A stretch of 64,000 nt of DNA from Sva-07 sp031426215. GTDB taxonomy: Bacteria; Actinomycetota; Acidimicrobiia; Acidimicrobiales; Ilumatobacteraceae. The stretch spans positions 94,319 to 158,318 of the forward strand of contig JANPKU010000033.1 in assembly GCA_031426215.1 (NCBI GenBank), given 5' to 3'. The notes beneath the pieces are model-generated. The model did no database searches. It was not told where the DNA came from and saw only the letters and a list, made by a program, of their open reading frames with translations. Positions 8,572-16,653 of this stretch are shown piece by piece (position 1 is the stretch's first letter; each line of letters begins with the position of its first letter). The position numbers and the translations under genes are program-made.

Positions 8572-9760
8572 CCCGCTGAGCACCAGCCTCTTCGGCCCGG
8601 TTGCGCCCGAACAGGTGGATGCTTGCGGCAACGGCCACCCCGCCCACGATCAGGAAGCCAACGGTTCCGGACGACTGCAACGCCACCGCTGCGAACGCGC
8701 CGACGGCCCACGAGAGTTGGAACCGGGTCTCGAACACTGCGAACGCACGCCCCCGGTTCGCTCCCGGTGCGTCACGTTGGACGATGCTCTCGAAGTTGAG
8801 TCGCCCGAGCGCCGCCATCAGGTTCAGCACCGATGCGAGGATCACCGCACCGAGCGGCCCGCCGAGCACGGACACACCGAGGCCGGCGCCGGCACACACC
8901 AGCAGCGCCACGGTCAACATCGTCTCTTCGCGAACGCGCGCCCGGAGTCCCGACGCAACGGCGTTGCCGACCATCGACGCCAGCGCCGACACGCCGACGA
9001 CCGCAGCGAACCACAGGGTGCCCTGGTCCTGCGATCGCAGCCAGAAGGCAAGGTGGAAGAACGTGAATCCCACGAGCCCGCGCAGGACGGTCATGGCGAT
9101 CGCTCCGAGCGCGATGTTCGACGAGTGCAGTTGGCGCACTTCGGTGGCATCGACGGCGCTCGGAGCCACGACATCTGGCGACAATCGCGTCGCTGCCACG
9201 AAGGCGCCGGCGAAGAGCAGCGCGCCGTAGATGAGCGTCGCCGACGCGTTGACCAACTGCAGCAAGATGCCGGCGGGCACCACGGCGACGGCGCCCGTGA
9301 TCCCGGCGATCAAGCCGAGCTTCGAGTTCGCTTCGACGAGTTCGGTCTCGGAACGAACGGTCGAGGGCACGATCGCCGACTTCGACACGGCGTAGGTCTT
9401 CTGGAGCACGAGCGATGCGAACACCAAGGGAAACAGTGCGAGCGCATCGAGGTACTGCGCCATGAGCAGCGTCAGCACCACCCGAGACAGCGCCACGACC
9501 TGGATCACGAATCGGCGCCCGCCCGCGACCCGGTCGATCAGCGGTCCGATCAACGGCGCCACCACCAGGAAGGGGGCAAAGCCGATCACGAGGAAGAGCA
9601 GGACCCGGGACCGAGCGGCGTCGAGATCGATGTCGAAGAAGAGCGAGTCGGCGAGCGCCACGACCATTGCCGCATCGGCGCCCATCATCAGGGCGTGGGT
9701 GACGGCGAGCCGACGGAACTTCGATGCCGGCGGTCGCTGCGCAGCGCTCACCCGTTCCAC
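8492..9760 (-). CDS. Major facilitator superfamily transporter
   Basis: Integral membrane protein of 422 residues with about 12 hydrophobic helices and short loops, as in MFS carriers. GPLIDRVAGGRR after the second helix resembles the MFS loop 2-3 signature. The substrate cannot be read from sequence. The frame is open much further upstream, but that part lies antisense-parallel inside regX3; I chose the GTG at 9760 (AGGA 9 bases upstream), with another GTG at 9751 possible. The C-terminal 25 residues are Arg/Pro-rich and overlap the convergent zincin_2-like gene. It follows regX3 on the same strand after a 38-base gap. Confidence 0.8.
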   Translation of the reverse strand: MERVSAAQRPPASKFRRLAVTHALMMGADAAMVVALADSLFFDIDLDAARSRVLLFLVIGFAPFLVVAPLIGPLIDRVAGGRRFVIQVVALSRVVLTLLMAQYLDALALFPLVFASLVLQKTYAVSKSAIVPSTVRSETELVEANSKLGLIAGITGAVAVVPAGILLQLVNASATLIYGALLFAGAFVAATRLSPDVVAPSAVDATEVRQLHSSNIALGAIAMTVLRGLVGFTFFHLAFWLRSQDQGTLWFAAVVGVSALASMVGNAVASGLRARVREETMLTVALLVCAGAGLGVSVLGGPLGAVILASVLNLMAALGRLNFESIVQRDAPGANRGRAFAVFETRFQLSWAVGAFAAVALQSSGTVGFLIVGGVAVAASIHLFGRNRAEEAGAQRVSRRRPGRARGPAPRSRSASERQRDH

Positions 9761-9798
9761 CGCGCCGATCCTACGGGACCGGCCCGAACGGGTGAGAT

Positions 9799-10506
9799 TC
9801 AGGAGCGTTCGTACTTGTATCCGAGCCCGCGGATCGTGACGATCCGTGACGGGATGGTCGGATCGTCCTCGATCTTGCTGCGCAGTCGCTTGACGTGGAC
9901 ATCGAGCGTCTTGGTGTCGCCGACGTAGTCGCTGCCCCACACGCGGTCGATCAGCGTCTCGCGAGGGAGCACGCGACCGGCGTTGGCCAACAGCAGGTGC
10001 AACAACTCGAACTCCTTGAGCGGGAGGGTCAGCTCCTGCCCGCGCACCGACACGCGATGTTCCTCCGGATCGAGACTGACGGCTCCGACGTTCACGGTGC
10101 CAGGCGTCAACACGATCGCTGCGGAACTGATGCCGTTCAACTCGGTTCGACGCAGCACGGCGCGCATCCGCGCCACGAGTTCCCGCAACCGGTACGGCTT
10201 GGTGACATAGTCGTCGGCGCCGACCTCGAGACCGACGACCGTGTCGATCTCAGCACCCTTCGCGGTGACCATGATGATCGGAATCTGAGTCTTCTTGCGC
10301 AGCTGGCGGCACACGTCGATGCCGCTGATCTTCGGCAGCATCACGTCGAGCAGGACGATGTCGGGTTGCACCTCGTCGAACATGTCGAGCGCTTGGGCGC
10401 CGTCGGTGGCGACCACCACGTCGAACCCTTCTCGCCGCAACCCGATCGTCAATGCCTCGACGAAACTCGCCTCGTCCTCGACGACGAGGACCGTTGCCTC
10501 ACTCAC
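9799..10506 (-). CDS. regX3: RegX3/PhoB-like OmpR-family response regulator
   Basis: Response regulator of 235 residues. The receiver domain (1-120) has the acidic pocket VVEDE, phospho-acceptor D54 in VLLDVMLP, T82-region MVTAKG and the conserved KP of YVTKPYRLREL. The C-terminal winged helix (about 140-232) ends GLGYKYE, the OmpR/PhoB signature. The start is a GTG with GAGGAG 8 bases upstream, and it overlaps the sensor kinase stop by 8 bases, so the pair is coupled. Position next to phoU and pst genes makes phosphate-starvation control the likely job, acting at the PHO box upstream of pstS. Confidence 0.92.
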   Translation of the reverse strand: MSEATVLVVEDEASFVEALTIGLRREGFDVVVATDGAQALDMFDEVQPDIVLLDVMLPKISGIDVCRQLRKKTQIPIIMVTAKGAEIDTVVGLEVGADDYVTKPYRLRELVARMRAVLRRTELNGISSAAIVLTPGTVNVGAVSLDPEEHRVSVRGQELTLPLKEFELLHLLLANAGRVLPRETLIDRVWGSDYVGDTKTLDVHVKRLRSKIEDDPTIPSRIVTIRGLGYKYERS

Positions 10507-11662
10507 GTTGTTGTTGCTCCTCGAGAAGATTGGCGCGCGACGGGGTGTCCGTGGGTACCACGAGCGATGCGGGAAGGCGCAGCACGAAGGTCGACCCCTC
10601 GCCTTCCTGCGACGAGACCAGCACCTCACCACCATGGTTCGTGGCGACATGACGAACGATGGACAGCCCGAGCCCTGTGCCCCCGGTCTCGCGGCTGCGT
10701 GCCTTGTCGACGCGGTAGAACCGTTCGAAGATGCGGTCGAGGTCGCGGGTGGGGATTCCGACGCCCTGATCGGCCACCATCACTTCGACCGCAGCGTCGT
10801 CGACGCGTGTCCTCACCTGGACCACGTCGCTCGGATGGCTGTACTTCACCGCGTTCTCGACGAGGTTGCCGACGGCCGAGATGAGCTGGAGTTCGTCGCC
10901 ACGAATCCAGAGGGCGTCGGGCATGTCCAACACCGTGATCTGTACGCCGCGGCCGGCGTCGACAGCACGACCGCGACCGACAGCTGCTCGCACGACAGCG
11001 ATCAGGTCGACCTCGGTGGCGCCAGGTCTGGTCGACTCGATCTGCGACAACTTGAGCAGGTCGTCGATCGTCCTCACCGCCCGATGCGCCTCTTCGACGA
11101 GATGGTCGGCGAGGCGGTGCACGATCTCGGTGTCGGTCTCGCCGATCAGTGCTTCGGCAAGGACCGCCACGGCGCCGACCGGGGTCTTGAGTTCGTGCGA
11201 GATGTTGGTGACGAAGTCTGTCCGCATCGCGTCGGTACGCATGCGTTCGCTCACATCGCGAATGGTGGCAACCGCGCCGCCACCTGGAATCGGATCGGCT
11301 GCGACCTCCAACCACGAGCGAGGTGGGCCCTGCAGTTCGACGACACGTCGGACGCGCTCGCCGGTTCGTGTGCTCGACAGGATCGTTGCGAGGTGATCGT
11401 CGAGGACCAGGCCGACATGTGTGCCGCGGGTGGACTGCGCAGCTGCGTTGCGGTACACCACCGCACCCGATCCCGACGCGATGACCACACCGATCTCGAG
11501 ATGATCGACGGCCTCGGTGAGTCTGAGGGCGATGTCGTCAGGATCGACCATGTTCCCTGCCACCGGCGCGACGGGTCGGTCCGACCGACGTGACGATCGG
11601 GCCAGAGCGATCGCAATGCCGAGTCCGACGCCGATCGCCAACGAAAGAGCGACGGTGAACAT
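10499..11662 (-). CDS. senX3: SenX3/PhoR-like sensor histidine kinase
   Basis: Sensor kinase of 387 residues: one N-terminal transmembrane helix (1-22), a PAS-like domain (about 45-138), dimerisation/phospho-acceptor domain with H156 in ISHELKTPVGAV, then HATPase_c with N box NLVENAVKYS, G1 DQGVGIP and G2 GGTGLGLSIV. A single membrane pass with no periplasmic sensor domain fits SenX3, which is thought to read phosphate through the Pst transporter and PhoU rather than directly. It starts 4 bases after the phoU stop and ends inside the regX3 start. Confidence 0.93.
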   Translation of the reverse strand: MFTVALSLAIGVGLGIAIALARSSRRSDRPVAPVAGNMVDPDDIALRLTEAVDHLEIGVVIASGSGAVVYRNAAAQSTRGTHVGLVLDDHLATILSSTRTGERVRRVVELQGPPRSWLEVAADPIPGGGAVATIRDVSERMRTDAMRTDFVTNISHELKTPVGAVAVLAEALIGETDTEIVHRLADHLVEEAHRAVRTIDDLLKLSQIESTRPGATEVDLIAVVRAAVGRGRAVDAGRGVQITVLDMPDALWIRGDELQLISAVGNLVENAVKYSHPSDVVQVRTRVDDAAVEVMVADQGVGIPTRDLDRIFERFYRVDKARSRETGGTGLGLSIVRHVATNHGGEVLVSSQEGEGSTFVLRLPASLVVPTDTPSRANLLEEQQQRE

Positions 11663-11665
11663 GGA

Positions 11666-12391
11666 TCAGGCTGATTCAGCCGGGCCGGATGAACCGCTCG
11701 GCGAGATCTCGTTGCCACTCTCCGGGTACGGGTGCGTGGGCAGCCACCCGCTCGCAATGTAACGAGTGTGGCCGGCGATGTTGACGGCGTGGTCACCGAT
11801 GCGCTCGTAGAAGCGCGCCACCAACCCGAGTTGCACCCCGACCTGCAGGTCGATCCGACTCGCCGAATGGCTCTCGAAGATCGTCTGGATGAACTGGCGG
11901 TGGAGGTCGTCGAGATAGGTGTCCATGTCGTAGAGGGCAGCAGACCGCGACTCGTCACCGAGGAGGTACGCCTCGGTCGTCTCCTTGAACAACAGCTGGG
12001 CCTGATTGCCCATCTTCTGGATCAGCCCGCGCAGGTTGCCGTCGAGTTCGTGGCTGTAGATCCGGCGCGCAGCCTTGGCGATGTTGGCGCACAGGTCGGC
12101 CGAGCGCTCGACGTCGGCGATGATCTTGATCGCGGCCACGAGTTGGCGCAGGTCGCGGGCGACGGGCTGCTGGAGTGCGATCACTCGGAAACAGGCCTCC
12201 TCCAGATCACGCGCCCGACGGTCGTATTCGACATCGCCGTTGACGAGGTATTCGGCACCTTCCAGGTCGAACGACAACAAGATCTCGGTCGCGCGTGGGA
12301 CGAGCTCGGTGACCCCCGCGGACAGGCGGGCGATGCCGTCGCGGATCTCACCGAGTTGTTCGTGGAACTCACGGCGCAGCTCCTCGGGCAT
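11666..12391 (-). CDS. phoU: Phosphate signalling protein PhoU
   Basis: All-helical PhoU protein of 241 residues containing the two repeats with metal-binding acidic motifs (DVEYDRRARDLEE, IADVERSADLCANIA, and later DMDTYLDDLHRQF, YERIGDHAVNIA). PhoU damps the Pho response by linking the Pst transporter to the sensor kinase. Its ATG overlaps the pstB stop by one base (TGATG), so translation is coupled. The C-terminal 20 residues are a Ser/Pro/Gly tail. Confidence 0.95.
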   Translation of the reverse strand: MPEELRREFHEQLGEIRDGIARLSAGVTELVPRATEILLSFDLEGAEYLVNGDVEYDRRARDLEEACFRVIALQQPVARDLRQLVAAIKIIADVERSADLCANIAKAARRIYSHELDGNLRGLIQKMGNQAQLLFKETTEAYLLGDESRSAALYDMDTYLDDLHRQFIQTIFESHSASRIDLQVGVQLGLVARFYERIGDHAVNIAGHTRYIASGWLPTHPYPESGNEISPSGSSGPAESA

Positions 12392-13242
12392 CAGCCGAAC
12401 CTCCCCGTCACGTAGCGTTCCGTGCGCTCGTCGGCCGGATTCGAGAACATCTTCTCGGTGCGGTCGTACTCCACGAGGATGCCGGTTCGGGTGTCAGAGG
12501 TTTCGTTGACCTCGACGGAGTAGAAGGCCGTCATGTCGCTCACGCGGGCAGCCTGTTGCATGTTGTGGGTCACGATCACGATCGTGTATTCCTCCTTGAT
12601 CTCCTCCATCAGCTCCTCGATCTTGCCGGTGGCGATCGGATCGAGCGCCGAACAGGGCTCGTCCATCAAGATGACGTCAGGTTCCACGGCGATCGCTCGT
12701 GCGATGCACAGGCGCTGCTGCTGGCCGCCGGACATCCCCATCGCGGAGGCCTTGAGGCGATCCTTGACCTCGTCCCAGAGCGCCGCACGACGCAGCGACG
12801 ATTCGACGATGTCATCGAGTTCGGACTTCTTCTTGACACCGCTGATCCGGGGACCGAAGGCGAGGTTGTCGTAGATCGACTTGGGGAACGGGTTCGGCTT
12901 CTGGAACACCATCCCGATCCGGCGTCGGACCTCGACGGCATCGATGCCCTGGCTGTACAGGTCGATGCCGTGGTACTCGATGCGACCCTTGACGCGAGCC
13001 GTCTCGATCAGGTCGTTCATCCGGTTGAAACACCGCAGCATGGTGGACTTGCCGCAGCCCGACGGACCGATGAACGCCGTGATCTGATTCTTCGCAATTT
13101 CGAGGTTCACGTCGCGAACAGCGAGGAAGTCGCCGTAGTAGACGTGCACGTCGTCGACGACGAACACCGCTTCGTTGGGGGTCGTCGAGTCGACCACCTC
13201 CTCGTGACCGGTCGACTCGGTGTGATCCGTTGTGAACTCCAC
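12391..13242 (-). CDS. pstB: Phosphate ABC transporter ATP-binding protein PstB
   Basis: ATPase of 283 residues powering high-affinity phosphate import with PstA and PstC. Walker A is GPSGCGKST (59-67), the Q loop lies in GMVFQKPNPFP, the ABC signature is MSGGQQQRL, and Walker B is VILMDEPCSALDP. I place the start at the GTG at 13242 because AGGAAGG lies 8 bases upstream; the frame is open to 13341 but that would overlap pstA. The first 24 residues are an Asp/Glu/Thr-rich extension before the conserved core. Confidence 0.95.
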   Translation of the reverse strand: MEFTTDHTESTGHEEVVDSTTPNEAVFVVDDVHVYYGDFLAVRDVNLEIAKNQITAFIGPSGCGKSTMLRCFNRMNDLIETARVKGRIEYHGIDLYSQGIDAVEVRRRIGMVFQKPNPFPKSIYDNLAFGPRISGVKKKSELDDIVESSLRRAALWDEVKDRLKASAMGMSGGQQQRLCIARAIAVEPDVILMDEPCSALDPIATGKIEELMEEIKEEYTIVIVTHNMQQAARVSDMTAFYSVEVNETSDTRTGILVEYDRTEKMFSNPADERTERYVTGRFG

Positions 13243-13300
13243 GAGGGAATCCTTCCTGACGTCTGTTCGTTGAGGGGGGTTCGATGGTGTCGTCACCAGT

Positions 13301-14236
13301 TCACCACTTTCGTTGATAGCGGTTGCGCAGCCAGATGGCAACGGCGTTCATGAACAACACGAGCACCAACAGCACCACCGACGCCGCTGCTGTCAATTCC
13401 CGGAAGTCCTCTCCGGGCTGGCGGGCGTACGAGAAGATGACCACCGGCATCGCGGTGAACGCCGAGCCGAGCTGATCGAAGAACGACTGGTTCCCGGTTC
13501 GGAGCAGTCCGGTCGCTGCTCCGACGAGCAGGATCGGAGCCGCTTCTCCCGCCGCACGGGCAAGTGAGAGCACGACGCCCGTCAGGATGCCGGGCGCAGC
13601 AGCTGGGAGTACGTGGCTTCGCGTCGTCTCCCAACGCGTCGCTCCGACCCCGAATGCGCCCTCGCGGACGCTGTACGGAACCGCCCGGAGCGCTTCAGAC
13701 GCCGTGATGATCACGATGGGCAACACCAGCGCCGAGAGCGCCAGGCCGCCCGCCCACACCGTGCTGCCAAGGCCGAAGAACTGCACGAAGAGCGCCAACC
13801 CCAGCAGGCCGTACACGATCGACGGGACGCCCGCGAGGTTGCGCACATTGAGTCGGGTGAACGACGCCAGCCTGGACTTGCCGGCGTACTCCTCGAGGTA
13901 GACGGCGCAGGCGACCCCGAGCGGGATTGCCACGACAGCAACGATCAACGCCAATTGGATCGTTCCCTTGATCCCTTGCCAGACCCCCGCCTGGGCGGCA
14001 GTCGCCGAGTTGAGCGGACCGGTCAGGAAGTCGCCGGGACGGTCGGTCCAGATCGGCCAGCTCCGACGCATCAGGTCGACGAGCAGTACTCCGAGAATCA
14101 ACAGCGAGCCGATCAGCGACAGGATCAGGAGTCCTTCGATGATCTTGCCCTTGACATCGCGGCGCCCTGCGGACACACCAGCGGTGACCGCTGCGGCGGT
14201 TGCGCCACCGACGGACTGCGGAGTGGAGAGCTTCAT
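13301..14236 (-). CDS. pstA: Phosphate ABC transporter permease PstA
   Basis: Permease of 311 residues with about six transmembrane helices. The EAA-type loop that contacts PstB is visible in SVREGAFGVGATRWETTRSHVLPAA. NLAGVPSIVYGLLG is a conserved PstA/PstC segment. The ATG overlaps the pstC stop by one base (TGATG). It follows pstC in the usual order and is followed by pstB. Confidence 0.94.
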   Translation of the reverse strand: MKLSTPQSVGGATAAAVTAGVSAGRRDVKGKIIEGLLILSLIGSLLILGVLLVDLMRRSWPIWTDRPGDFLTGPLNSATAAQAGVWQGIKGTIQLALIVAVVAIPLGVACAVYLEEYAGKSRLASFTRLNVRNLAGVPSIVYGLLGLALFVQFFGLGSTVWAGGLALSALVLPIVIITASEALRAVPYSVREGAFGVGATRWETTRSHVLPAAAPGILTGVVLSLARAAGEAAPILLVGAATGLLRTGNQSFFDQLGSAFTAMPVVIFSYARQPGEDFRELTAAASVVLLVLVLFMNAVAIWLRNRYQRKW

Positions 14237-15189
14237 CAGTACTCCTCTCGCAGCTTGTTGACCAAGCGATCGCTGACGAAGTTGAGCAGCAACGTCATGA
14301 AGAACAGCAACAGCCCGATGAAATAGAGGCTCTGGAAGGCGTTGTTGTCGCCGGCCACCTGGTCGCTGCCGAATCCGAGCGCTGCCATCGCCGCCGTCAT
14401 CGTCTGTCCGGGCTGGAGCGGATCGAGACTGAAGAGACCGCCGCCGGTGGCGCCGGCCGCGATGGCGACCACCATCGTTTCGCCGACCGCTCGGGACACG
14501 CCGAGGATCAGTGCGGCGATGATGCCGGAGATCGCTGCCGGGAACACCACCTTGAAGGTCGCTTGCCAGCGGTTGGCACCGAGGCCGTAGGAGGCCTCGC
14601 GAAGCGCAAGTGGTACAGCCGACAGGGCGTCCTCAGCGACCGATGCGATGATCGGAATCGTCAGGATGCCGACGCCGATTCCTGCCGCCGCGAGCGTGAA
14701 CGCGGCGTTCGCTCCGGAGAAGAGGTTCGCGATGATGTTCGGGTTGATGTAGGCGATGGCAAAGTATCCGAGCACGACGCTCGGAACGCCGGCGAGGAGC
14801 TCCAGCACGGGCTTGATGGTCCTGCGCACCCTTGGCTTCGCATACTCGGAGAGGTAGATGGCGGCACCGAGACCGAGCGGAACGGCGACGATCATGGCGA
14901 TGCCGGTGACGATGAACGTTCCGGCGACCAAGGTGCCGATGTCGAAGATTCCCCGACGCGGGAACCATCCGATCGAGAACAGCGCTCCGAGACCGTCGTC
15001 GGTGTCGGCGAGGCCCTGCAGGAACGCAATGGCGTCGACGATGAGCGTCGCGATGATGGCGACCGTGACGGCGAACGTCGTGAATGCAGCCGTGATGAAG
15101 AAGTACTTCATCGCCCTGTCGACGGTCTTGCGCCTCGGGTCGATGCGGAGATCGGCGGCGGAGCGGATCTCGGTGTTGGAGACAGCCAT
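14236..15189 (-). CDS. pstC: Phosphate ABC transporter permease PstC
   Basis: Permease of 317 residues, six predicted helices. Diagnostic segments are ELLAGVPSVVLGYFA and the ATPase-contact loop LREASYGLGANRWQATFKVVFPAA. It pairs with PstA to form the membrane channel. The gene follows pstS after 141 bases that hold a strong GC hairpin, which may lower transporter expression relative to the binding protein. Confidence 0.94.
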   Translation of the reverse strand: MAVSNTEIRSAADLRIDPRRKTVDRAMKYFFITAAFTTFAVTVAIIATLIVDAIAFLQGLADTDDGLGALFSIGWFPRRGIFDIGTLVAGTFIVTGIAMIVAVPLGLGAAIYLSEYAKPRVRRTIKPVLELLAGVPSVVLGYFAIAYINPNIIANLFSGANAAFTLAAAGIGVGILTIPIIASVAEDALSAVPLALREASYGLGANRWQATFKVVFPAAISGIIAALILGVSRAVGETMVVAIAAGATGGGLFSLDPLQPGQTMTAAMAALGFGSDQVAGDNNAFQSLYFIGLLLFFMTLLLNFVSDRLVNKLREEY

Positions 15190-15278
15190 ACGTTCCGTGC
15201 GGTCCTTGTCGTCGATGTCGAGCTACGGCGGATGCCCGTTCGAACGCAAGCTACTCGCGTTCACTCAGGACGAGCTGC

Positions 15279-15311
15279 GGCGCCGACCCCGGGGGGTGTG
15301 GGGTCGGCGCC
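15279..15311 (-). terminator. GC-rich hairpin between pstS and pstC
   Basis: Perfect 12-base arms (GGCGCCGACCCC and its complement) around a 9-base loop, 20 bases beyond the pstS stop and before pstC. No U-tract follows. It could be a partial terminator or an mRNA-stabilising structure that keeps PstS above the permease level. Confidence 0.6.
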
Positions 15312-15330
15312 GAACAGCCTCAGCGGGAAA

Positions 15331-16479
15331 TCAGCCCTCGCGGGTTCCGGTCTCGCGAGCTTCCCAGACACCCTGCGTGACTGCGAGCAGCTCCTCGTTC
15401 AAGGGTACGTAGGGCACCTGACCGTCGCCGGTCCCGACGAGCGTCGTGAGGGCCTCGTTGACGTAGAAGTCGACGAACGACTCGAGCGCAGGATTCCCAT
15501 CGAGCGCCGGAACACTGACGTAGATGAACAGCGGACGAGCGATCGGGAACTCACCCGAGGCGATCGTCTCGGCCGTCGGCTCGACGCAGCCGTCGCCGCC
15601 ATCGATTTGCAACGGCTTGATTGTGTCGAGGTTCTCCTCGACGAAGGCGAAGCCGACCCAGCCGAGCGATGTCGGGTTGGCGGCGATGCCCTCGATGATC
15701 ACGTTGTCGTTCGGGCTCGCCGTGTAGTCAGGACGCACGTTTGCGTCTTCGACTCCCAGTGCGTCACCGACTTCTGCGATCACGATCTCGACGAAGCTGT
15801 CGAACGTGCCGGACTCCTCACCGGGCGCCGTCACGGTCAGTGTGGCGTCAGGGTACGGCGTGTTGACGGCACCGAGGTCGGTCACCGTGGCGCCGATCTC
15901 GTCGCCGGCTGCCGAGGCGTCGGCCCAGTTGCCGATGCCGGTTGCGTCGGGGCCGAGCAAGGCGTACAGGTCGACGAACGACAGGCACTCGACTGCGTCG
16001 TTCTCGGCGGACGTGACAACCGACAGGCCGTCGACGGCAACCTGGAGCTCAATGAACTCGATCCCGTTGGCCTCGCAGTCGGCGATCTCTTCTTCCTTGA
16101 TCGCCCGAGACGCATCGGAGATGTCGGTCTCGCCGGCGCAGAACTTGGCGAAACCGTCGCCGGTGCCGGGGCCCTCGACCGTGATCGCCACGCCGGGGTT
16201 GGCGTCGGCGAAGGCATTGCCGGCAGCGATCGAAATTGGCTCGACGGTGGACGAGCCGGACACGAAGATGCTGCCCGAAGCGTCGCCGCCCTCAGCCGGA
16301 GCGTCGGTGGTCTCGGTCATCTCCTCGGTGGTCTCGGTCATGTCGCCGTCGGTCGTTGCCGAGCTCTCGACGGGGGCGTCCGTTGCGTCGGTGGTGGCGT
16401 CATCGTCGCTGCCGCAGGCTGCAGCAACGAGGGTCAATGCCAGGGCGCCTGCAAAAATGCGGCGTTTGGAAGTGTTCAC
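15331..16479 (-). CDS. pstS: Phosphate-binding lipoprotein PstS
   Basis: Periplasmic-type phosphate-binding lipoprotein of 382 residues. The signal peptide ends in a lipobox (LTLVAAAC, Cys about residue 22), followed by an Asp/Thr/Glu-rich linker. The mature domain opens with IFVSGSSTVEPIS, the phosphate-contact loop of PstS/SphX proteins, and GPGTGDGFAKF. I chose the GTG at 16479 because GGAG stands 8 bases upstream and it places a normal signal peptide first; the ORF is open to 16572. A PHO box lies 94 bases upstream, so induction by RegX3 under phosphate limitation is expected. Confidence 0.94.
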   Translation of the reverse strand: MNTSKRRIFAGALALTLVAAACGSDDDATTDATDAPVESSATTDGDMTETTEEMTETTDAPAEGGDASGSIFVSGSSTVEPISIAAGNAFADANPGVAITVEGPGTGDGFAKFCAGETDISDASRAIKEEEIADCEANGIEFIELQVAVDGLSVVTSAENDAVECLSFVDLYALLGPDATGIGNWADASAAGDEIGATVTDLGAVNTPYPDATLTVTAPGEESGTFDSFVEIVIAEVGDALGVEDANVRPDYTASPNDNVIIEGIAANPTSLGWVGFAFVEENLDTIKPLQIDGGDGCVEPTAETIASGEFPIARPLFIYVSVPALDGNPALESFVDFYVNEALTTLVGTGDGQVPYVPLNEELLAVTQGVWEARETGTREG

Positions 16480-16572
16480 GATTCCAACTCCATTCGTAGG
16501 GGGATGTTGTTTGGTCATCATCCGTTCATCTGGAACCGACCTCGGCCGGATTCCGGGGTGCACCGTAGACAC

Positions 16573-16616
16573 CGCAAATGAACTGGAACCCCTCCCAAGG
16601 TGAACGAGAGGTGAAC
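16573..16616 (-). promoter_or_regulatory. PHO box upstream of pstS
   Basis: On the minus strand, GTTCACCTCTC (16616-16606) and GTTCACCTTGG (16605-16595) form a direct repeat with 11-base period. After one skipped period a third unit, GTTCATTTGCG (16583-16573), falls in the same phase. This matches the known actinobacterial PhoP/RegX3 site, tandem 11-base GTTCACC units. Confidence 0.8.
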
Positions 16617-16627
16617 AGCACCCGTCA

Positions 16628-16649
16628 TCGCGGCGAACTGTGGCCGCGA
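16628..16649 (-). terminator. Hairpin just downstream of ppk
   Basis: Perfect 7-base arms TCGCGGC/GCCGCGA with an 8-base loop, 4 bases beyond the ppk stop codon. It may end the ppk transcript ahead of the PHO box. The stem is short and lacks a U-tract, so this is tentative. Confidence 0.4.
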
Positions 16650-16653
16650 GGGT

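Noticed and set aside
8294..9928. Plus-strand frame of 544 codons opposite the MFS gene
   Set aside because: Antisense of a 12-helix transporter; no domain and no start signal.
14200..16581. Long plus-strand open frame of 793 codons across pstC and pstS
   Set aside because: It is antisense to two clear phosphate-transport genes, has Arg/Asp/Gly-biased composition and no recognisable domain; it is a by-product of high GC.
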